Source: Frankiales bacterium (GTDB lineage Bacteria > Actinomycetota > Actinomycetes > JAFAQI01). From it: a DNA stretch of 11,506 bases. This document shows positions 8,225 through 11,506 of this stretch, piece after piece (the stretch's first letter is position 1; each line of letters opens with the position of its first letter). The stretch spans positions 1 through 11,506 of the forward strand of contig JAFAQI010000253.1 in NCBI GenBank assembly GCA_019246495.1. Direction: 5' to 3'. A model generated the notes under the pieces. It saw only the letters and a program-made list of their open reading frames with translations. It was not told where the DNA came from and did no database searches. The translations under genes were made by a program, and so were the position numbers.

Positions 8225-8233
8225 TGGCGCGCC
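8209..8233. terminator. Bidirectional terminator-like hairpin, MOSC/marR junction
   Basis: The palindromic octamer GGCGCGCC occurs twice, at 8209-8216 and 8226-8233, flanking the MOSC stop codon. The two copies can pair to give an all-GC 8-bp stem with a 9-base loop. The first copy also sits inside a 12-bp palindrome (8207-8218). There is no T-tract. Located between convergent genes. Confidence 0.45.
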
Positions 8234-8249
8234 CCGACCGAGGCGACGG

Positions 8250-8687
8250 TCAGTCGAGCTCGGCGAGCCGCTCGAGTAGCGGAAGTGCGTCGACGAGCCG
8301 GTCGACGTCCTCCGCAGTCCACGATGACAAGCGCTCGGCGAGCGCGGCCGTCCGCAGCTTGCGGGCCTCCGCCAGCGCCCGCGTCCCGTCATCGGTCAGT
8401 GAGACGAACGTCGAGCGGCGGTCGTCGGAGTCCACGACACGCTGCACCAAGCCGGCCGACTCGAGTGACGACACCAGGCGCGTCGCTGTCGGCGCGCTGA
8501 CGTGCTCCCGCTCGGCCAGGTCACCGATGCGCAGCGGCCCGTCGCTCTCGACCGCGACGAGCGCCGACCACTGCGACAACGTCAGCTCCCCCACGTTCTG
8601 CTGGCGCAGCACGCGGTTGAGCCGGGCGATTGTCGTTCGCAACCGGGCGGCGGCCTCGGCATGCGCCCGCGTCGGCGGCGTCGTCAT
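8250..8687 (-). CDS. MarR-family transcriptional regulator
   Basis: A 145-residue protein with the complete winged-helix layout of MarR. An N-terminal dimerisation helix spans about 9-32 (HAEAAARLRTTIARLNRVLRQ). LTLSQWSALVAV introduces the DNA-binding domain. The helix-turn-helix is RIGDLAEREHVSAPTATRLVSSLESAGLV (about 53-81), and the wing is RVVDSDDRRSTFVSLTDDG (83-101), with the DxRR sequence common in this family. A C-terminal helix pair (ARKLRTAALAERL and DVDRLVDALPLLERLAEL) completes the dimer interface. The start is ATG at 8687, with GGGAG (8699-8695) 7 bases upstream. Such proteins usually repress their own promoter and a divergent neighbour in response to small aromatic ligands or oxidants. 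Here the divergent neighbour is arfB and the convergent one the MOSC gene, so the target is uncertain. Confidence 0.94.
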   Translation of the reverse strand: MTTPPTRAHAEAAARLRTTIARLNRVLRQQNVGELTLSQWSALVAVESDGPLRIGDLAEREHVSAPTATRLVSSLESAGLVQRVVDSDDRRSTFVSLTDDGTRALAEARKLRTAALAERLSSWTAEDVDRLVDALPLLERLAELD

Positions 8688-8733
8688 CGCCCGGCTCCCA
8701 CTCGATCATCGGACTGGGCGGCAGAATCGGGCT
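8688..8733. promoter_or_regulatory. Divergent marR/arfB promoter region with leaderless -10 for arfB
   Basis: CAGAAT at 8722-8727 is close to a -10 hexamer and lies exactly 6 bases before the arfB GTG, consistent with a leaderless transcript; no Shine-Dalgarno sequence is evident for arfB. An imperfect dyad at about 8697-8718, beginning CCCA and ending TGGG with GATCATC at its centre, is a possible MarR operator, but only about half the positions pair. Confidence 0.4.
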
Positions 8734-9159
8734 GTGGGCCCGCTCGTCGTCACCCGGCAACTCGTGATCCCGGCGCACGAGCTGACGTGGCGATTCTCCC
8801 GTTCGAGCGGACCCGGTGGCCAGTCGGTCAACACCAGCGACACCCGCGTGGAGCTCAGCTACGACGTTGCCGGCTCGGACGCGCTGTCCGACCTGCACCG
8901 CGCCCGGGCAGTCCAGCGGCTGGGTGACCGGCTCATCGACGGCGTGCTCACCGTGACCGCGAGCGAGCATCGGTCCCAGCTGCGCAACCGCGAAGCAGCC
9001 CTCGCGCGACTCGCCGAGACACTGCGCGACGCAATCGCTCCACCGGCCGCTCCGCGCCGGCCGACGCGACCCACGCGTGCCGCGCGGGAGAAGCGACTGT
9101 CGTCGAAGCGCCGGCGCGGCGACATCAAGCGACTGCGGCGTACGACCGACGACGGCTGA
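8734..9159 (+). CDS. arfB: Alternative ribosome-rescue peptidyl-tRNA hydrolase ArfB (YaeJ-like)
   Basis: A 141-residue GGQ-domain protein. ArfB releases nascent chains from ribosomes stalled on non-stop mRNAs: the GGQ loop hydrolyses peptidyl-tRNA and the basic C-terminal tail probes the empty mRNA channel. The domain runs from TRQLVIPAHELTWRFSRSSG through GPGGQSVN (GGQ at residues 28-30) and SDTRVELSYDV. A helical stretch follows, then a strongly basic tail from about 108 to 136 (RRPTRPTRAAREKR, SSKRRRGDIKRLRR). Length matches E. coli ArfB (about 140) and is far shorter than the classical release factors RF1/RF2. The start is GTG at 8734. The open frame extends upstream to 8224, but that part is antisense to marR, reads as Ser/Arg-rich low-complexity sequence, and is not coding. 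The gene converges with the mca partner gene. Confidence 0.93.
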   Translation: MGPLVVTRQLVIPAHELTWRFSRSSGPGGQSVNTSDTRVELSYDVAGSDALSDLHRARAVQRLGDRLIDGVLTVTASEHRSQLRNREAALARLAETLRDAIAPPAAPRRPTRPTRAAREKRLSSKRRRGDIKRLRRTTDDG

Positions 9160-9161
9160 CT

Positions 9162-9193
9162 CCGACCAGCCTCCGTTGCCTAGGCCTGGTCGG
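9162..9193. terminator. Bidirectional terminator-like hairpin, arfB/small membrane protein junction
   Basis: CCGACCAG (9162-9169) pairs perfectly with CTGGTCGG (9186-9193). Three more pairs (9170-9172 with 9182-9184) extend it inward past a single-base bulge. It begins three bases after the arfB stop and covers the 3' end of the convergent membrane-protein gene. No T-tract. Confidence 0.5.
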
Positions 9194-9383
9194 GCGGCGG
9201 CGACGATGCCGGCGCTGCGGGTTGCTCGTTCTGCTCGGCCTCCGGCGGCGGAAACTGCGGCGGGACGCTCCGCAGATGCTTGGCCATTGACCGGAACAGG
9301 AAGACGGACCCGGCGACGAGTGCAAGTACGACGAGGAAGCCGATGGCTCCCGCCCCGAACGCGTTGGCCGCGACGACCGTCAC
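9180..9383 (-). CDS. Small single-pass membrane protein downstream of mca
   Basis: A 67-residue protein with one transmembrane helix at about residues 11-31 ([21 protein letters not shown]), then [14 protein letters not shown] and a Pro/Ala/Glu-rich tail. The short N-terminus and the positive residues after the helix suggest the tail is cytoplasmic. Its GTG (9383-9381) overlaps the mca TGA (9382-9380) as GTGA, so the two are almost certainly co-transcribed and translationally coupled. Position and character match the small membrane protein that follows mca in mycobacteria (Rv1083 in M. tuberculosis, from memory). No function is known to me; a role linked to Mca, such as localisation or export of mercapturic acids, is speculation. 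A hairpin covers its 3' end, so the mca transcript probably stops here. Confidence 0.85.
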   Translation of the reverse strand: MTVVAANAFGAGAIGFLVVLALVAGSVFLFRSMAKHLRSVPPQFPPPEAEQNEQPAAPASSPPPDQA

Positions 9384-10273
9384 GCGACGACCTCGTCACG
9401 CGAGGCGTCGCGAATGCCCGCGAACAAGTCGTCCTCCGGCAGCGTCGTGTCGACCAGGCTCTTGGCCAGCTCGTAGTCCTCCGTCGGCCACGCCTCCTGC
9501 TGCACCTCGAGCGGGCACGCGAACCAGAAGGACGTGGGGTCGACCTGTGTCGCGTGCGCGATCAGCGCCTGGTCCCGCACCGAGAAGTACTCGGCGCACG
9601 GCACGCGCGTTGTCACCCGCTTGAAGTGGTCCTCGACCGCTTCCCACTGCTCGAGACGTTCGGCGTAAGGCGACTCGAGTCCGCGCGCGACCATGCCGTC
9701 GTGCAGCGCTTGGAACCGCGGCCGGTGGAACGTCATGTGGTAGTAGAGCTTCAGCGGCTGCCAGGGTTCGCCGGTGCCGGGATAGCGCTCGGGATCGGGC
9801 GCGGCGTCGAACGCCTCGACACTCACCCGGTGACACATGATGTGGTCGGGATGCGGATAACCACCGTTCTCGTCGTACGTTGTGATCACGTGCGGGCGGA
9901 ACGTCCGCACCAGACGTACGAGCGGTTCCGCCGCGACCTCCAGGGGCTCCAAGGCGAAGCATCCCTCCGGAAGCGGCGGAAGCGGGTCGCCTTCCGGCAG
10001 GCCGGAGTCGACGAACCCGAGCCAGCTGTGGTGCGCGCCGAGGATCGCGATCGCCCGCTCCATCTCCTGGTGACGCACGCCGGCCAGGTTGGCAATCACA
10101 TCGGGGCGGTCCATCGCGGGGTTGAGGATCGAGCCGCGCTCACCACCTGTGCACGTCGCGATCAGGACCTCGACACCCTCACTCGCGTAGCGGGCGACGG
10201 TGGCGGAGCCTTTGCTCGCCTCGTCGTCCGGATGCGCGTGCACGGCCAGCAGCCGCAAGGTCTCCGATGCCAC
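9380..10273 (-). CDS. mca: Mycothiol S-conjugate amidase Mca
   Basis: A 297-residue zinc amidase of the PIG-L/LmbE family. It cleaves mycothiol S-conjugates of electrophiles, antibiotics or toxins into a mercapturic acid for export and glucosaminyl-inositol for recycling. Zinc ligands are visible in AHPDDE (His14, Asp17; Asp16 the likely general base) and HPDH (His144). Lys21 in [10 protein letters not shown] corresponds to the lysine typical of Mca (Lys19 in M. tuberculosis) where the related deacetylase MshB differs. [43 protein letters not shown] and HATQVDP all match actinobacterial Mca along the whole length, which is close to the mycobacterial 288. The start is GTG at 10273, with a -10-like box 6 bases upstream. 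It diverges from greA and overlaps the small membrane protein gene downstream. Confidence 0.97.
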   Translation of the reverse strand: MASETLRLLAVHAHPDDEASKGSATVARYASEGVEVLIATCTGGERGSILNPAMDRPDVIANLAGVRHQEMERAIAILGAHHSWLGFVDSGLPEGDPLPPLPEGCFALEPLEVAAEPLVRLVRTFRPHVITTYDENGGYPHPDHIMCHRVSVEAFDAAPDPERYPGTGEPWQPLKLYYHMTFHRPRFQALHDGMVARGLESPYAERLEQWEAVEDHFKRVTTRVPCAEYFSVRDQALIAHATQVDPTSFWFACPLEVQQEAWPTEDYELAKSLVDTTLPEDDLFAGIRDASRDEVVA

Positions 10274-10279
10274 CCGTTG

Positions 10280-10285
10280 ATTCTC
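10280..10285 (-). promoter_or_regulatory. Putative -10 element for leaderless mca mRNA
   Basis: On the minus strand GAGAAT occupies 10285-10280, followed by exactly 6 bases (CAACGG) and the GTG at 10273. No Shine-Dalgarno sequence is seen. It differs from TANNNT at the first base. Confidence 0.4.
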
Positions 10286-10315
10286 GGCGACGTCCGTTCC
10301 GGCCGCCAGCGCGGG

Positions 10316-10321
10316 TAGCCT
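10316..10321 (+). promoter_or_regulatory. Putative -10 element of greA
   Basis: TAGCCT fits TANNNT and ends 8 bases before the greA ATG at 10330, predicting an mRNA with a leader of zero to two bases. No Shine-Dalgarno sequence precedes the ATG, and no clear -35 hexamer is seen. Confidence 0.45.
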
Positions 10322-10329
10322 TTTCAGCC

Positions 10330-10830
10330 ATGACCGAAGCGACCGACGCCAACGTCACCTGGCTCACGCAGGACGCCTACGACCGGCTCAAGGCCGAGCT
10401 CGAGCACCTCTCCGGCCCCGCGCGGACCGAGATCTCAGCCCGCATCGGCGCCGCGCGCGCCGAGGGTGACCTCAAGGAGAACGGCGGATACCACGCCGCC
10501 AAAGAAGAGCAGGGAAAGATGGAGGCGCGCATCCGGCAGTTGACGCAGCTGCTGCGTGATGCGCGCGTCGGCCAGCCACCGGCCGCGGACGCCGGGGTTG
10601 CCGGACCCGGGATGGTCGTCACCGTCGCGTTCGCCGACGGTGACGAGGAGACGTTCCTCATCGGCTCACGCGAAGAGGCAGCGGTCACGGACCTGACCGT
10701 CTACTCCGCGCAGTCTCCGCTCGGCGTCGCACTCACTGGCGCGAAGCCCGGCGACCAGGTCTCCTACACCGCACCGAACGGCCGCGAGATCACCGTCGAG
10801 CTGCGCGAGGTCAAGCCGCACTCCGGATGA
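10330..10830 (+). CDS. greA: Transcription elongation factor GreA
   Basis: A 166-residue GreA. It inserts its coiled coil into the RNA polymerase secondary channel and stimulates cleavage of backtracked RNA. The N-terminal coiled coil covers about residues 13-78. Its acidic tip is [20 protein letters not shown], with Asp47 and Glu50 the catalytic acidic pair. The C-terminal globular FKBP-like domain includes [37 protein letters not shown] and ends KPHSG. Length and sequence follow the actinobacterial GreA pattern (MT...VTWLTQ opening). The ATG at 10330 is chosen because homologues begin there; an in-frame ATG at 10267 would add 21 Arg/Pro-rich residues overlapping the mca 5' end and has no support. 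The gene diverges from mca over 56 bp and converges with the threonine ammonia-lyase gene. Confidence 0.97.
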   Translation: MTEATDANVTWLTQDAYDRLKAELEHLSGPARTEISARIGAARAEGDLKENGGYHAAKEEQGKMEARIRQLTQLLRDARVGQPPAADAGVAGPGMVVTVAFADGDEETFLIGSREEAAVTDLTVYSAQSPLGVALTGAKPGDQVSYTAPNGREITVELREVKPHSG

Positions 10831-10848
10831 GTCAACGTTGAGTGCGGC
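10815..10848. terminator. Bidirectional terminator-like hairpin, greA/ilvA junction
   Basis: GCCGCACTC (10815-10823) pairs perfectly over 9 bp with GAGTGCGGC (10840-10848). The 16-base loop contains the greA stop codon and most of a 10-bp palindrome (TCAACGTTGA, 10832-10841). It overlaps the last greA codons and ends just before the convergent gene's stop at 10852. No T-tract. Confidence 0.5.
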
Positions 10849-10851
10849 GGG

Positions 10852-11506
10852 CTAGCTGAAGGACAACGGATAGCCGGCGGAGCGCAGCCGCTCGAGCACC
10901 ACATCGCAGTGCTCCGGTCCGCGCGTTTCGAGTTGCAGCTGCACCTCGACCTCGTCGAGGTGCAGCTGCCGTCCGGTTCGCTGATGCTCGACGTCCAGCA
11001 CGTTGGCGCCGGATGCGGCGAGCTCGCCGAGCAGCCGGGCAAGTTCGCCCGGCCGGTCCGGGATGCGCAACCGGAAGGACAGGAACCGTCCAGCCGCCGC
11101 CATGCCGTGCCGAAGCAGCCGTAGCAGCAACAGCGGATCGATGTTGCCGCCCGAGAGCACGACGGTGACCGGCGGCGCGAACCGCGTCGCGTCGTCCATC
11201 AGCGCCGCGACGCCGGCCGCGCCGGCCGGCTCGACGACCAGCTTCGCGCGTTCCAGACACAGCAGCAACGCGCGCGACAATGACTCCTCGGACACCGTCA
11301 CCACGTCGTCGACCAGATCGCGGACGAGGCGGTAGGTGAGCCGGCCGGGACAGCCCACCGCGATGCCGTCGGCCATCGTCGCCATGCTGGCCAGCGGTGT
11401 CGGCGCACCTGCGGCGAGGGAACTCGGGTACGCCGCCGCGCCCGCCGCTTGCACACCGACGACGCGAATGTCGGGCCGCGCCTGCTTCAGGGCGCTCGCC
11501 ACAACG
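10852..11506 (-). CDS. ilvA: Threonine ammonia-lyase (threonine dehydratase) with ACT domain, C-terminal part
   Basis: The last 217 codons of a PLP-dependent threonine ammonia-lyase, which makes 2-oxobutanoate from threonine; the catalytic-lysine half lies beyond the right edge. Visible family features are KQARPDIRVVGVQAAGAAAYPSSL, MADGIAVGCPG (substrate-loop region), VSEESLSRALLLCLERAKLVVEPAGAAGVAAL, and VVLSGGNIDPLLL, in which the SGGN serine contacts the PLP ring nitrogen in this fold. A single C-terminal ACT domain follows: FLSFRLRIPDRPGELARLLGELAASGANVLDVEHQR, through to the final YPLSFS. That layout is the shorter, single-ACT type (about 400 residues) rather than the two-ACT E. coli IlvA, so the symbol is by function; tdcB/ilvA1 would be alternatives. 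ACT domains suggest amino-acid allosteric control. The frame continues to the window edge without a start being required. Confidence 0.92.
   Translation of the reverse strand, partial: VVASALKQARPDIRVVGVQAAGAAAYPSSLAAGAPTPLASMATMADGIAVGCPGRLTYRLVRDLVDDVVTVSEESLSRALLLCLERAKLVVEPAGAAGVAALMDDATRFAPPVTVVLSGGNIDPLLLLRLLRHGMAAAGRFLSFRLRIPDRPGELARLLGELAASGANVLDVEHQRTGRQLHLDEVEVQLQLETRGPEHCDVVLERLRSAGYPLSFS
10935..10969. repeat. Perfect 16-bp inverted repeat inside the ilvA ACT-domain region
   Basis: GCAGCTGCACCTCGAC (10935-10950) and its exact reverse complement (10954-10969) are separated by only 3 bases (CTC). On the coding (minus) strand this encodes the alternating segment QLHLDEVEVQL. It can form a very stable RNA hairpin or a DNA cruciform. 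No known element was recognised. Confidence 0.9.

Noticed and set aside
8224..8733. Upstream extension of the arfB frame to give 311 residues
   Set aside because: The extra part is antisense to marR and Ser/Arg-rich. The GGQ domain starts normally from GTG 8734, and 141 residues is the family length.
9380..10273. MshB deacetylase as the identity of the PIG-L family protein
   Set aside because: The Mca-type lysine after AHPDDE, the full-length resemblance to Mca and the small membrane gene downstream all favour Mca.
9077..10318. A 413-codon plus-strand frame over mca and the small membrane protein gene
   Set aside because: Mca on the minus strand has full-length motif support; this frame is Arg-rich and motif-free.
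10267..10329. Earlier ATG for greA
   Set aside because: It adds 21 Arg/Pro-rich residues absent from GreA proteins and overlaps the mca start; the TANNNT box at 10316 favours the ATG at 10330.
1..11506. CRISPR array, insertion sequence, toxin-antitoxin pair or anti-phage system
   Set aside because: No regularly spaced repeats, transposase, terminal inverted repeats, integrase, or recognisable defence or toxin domains in any plausible coding frame.

Overview
The window is GC-rich chromosomal DNA from an actinobacterium (Actinomycetota). It carries mca, the mycothiol S-conjugate amidase, and mycothiol is made only by actinobacteria. GTG starts are frequent, genes are packed tightly, and the GreA, Mca and threonine ammonia-lyase sequences are typically actinobacterial. 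I cannot place the organism more narrowly. I see no insertion sequence, tRNA, rRNA, CRISPR array, riboswitch or phage gene, and no stretch over 300 bases without a gene: every intergenic gap is under about 65 bp.

Layout, left to right. At 1-309 (minus) lies the N-terminal end of a DUF255/YyaL-type thioredoxin-domain protein. Divergent from it, 353-2614 (plus) is a Cys-type sulfatase, overlapped by 4 bases with an orphan lipoprotein gene (2611-3801, plus). A tandem-GNAT acetyltransferase (3811-4827, minus) converges on the lipoprotein gene and diverges from a secreted penicillin-acylase-family Ntn hydrolase (about 4891-7518, plus), which is followed closely by a MOSC-domain protein (7529-8224, plus). 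A MarR regulator (8250-8687, minus) diverges from an ArfB-type peptidyl-tRNA hydrolase (8734-9159, plus). Then come a one-helix membrane protein (9180-9383, minus) and mca (9380-10273, minus), which overlap by 4 bases, divergent greA (10330-10830, plus), and the C-terminal end of a threonine ammonia-lyase with an ACT domain (10852 to the window edge, minus).

The right end (ilvA-like, greA, mca, small membrane protein) and the left-edge DUF255 gene look like conserved core genes. In Mycobacterium tuberculosis, as I recall it, the DUF255 gene follows mca and its small partner directly. Here about 8.9 kb of accessory-looking genes (sulfatase, lipoprotein, GNAT, acylase, MOSC, MarR, ArfB) lies between them. 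These middle genes do not form one obvious pathway. The clearest functional pairs are sulfatase with lipoprotein (GTGA overlap) and mca with the small membrane protein (GTGA overlap).

Two regulatory patterns recur. All four convergent gene junctions carry a GC-rich hairpin with no T-tract. Three genes (sulfatase, arfB, mca) have a -10-like hexamer ending exactly 6 bases before the start codon, and greA has one 8 bases before, as expected for leaderless transcription. The most striking unexplained element is a perfect 16-bp inverted repeat with a 3-base spacer inside the ACT-domain coding region of the ilvA-like gene. I do not find a convincing new multi-gene system; the sulfatase/lipoprotein pair and the unusual acylase are the best novelty candidates.
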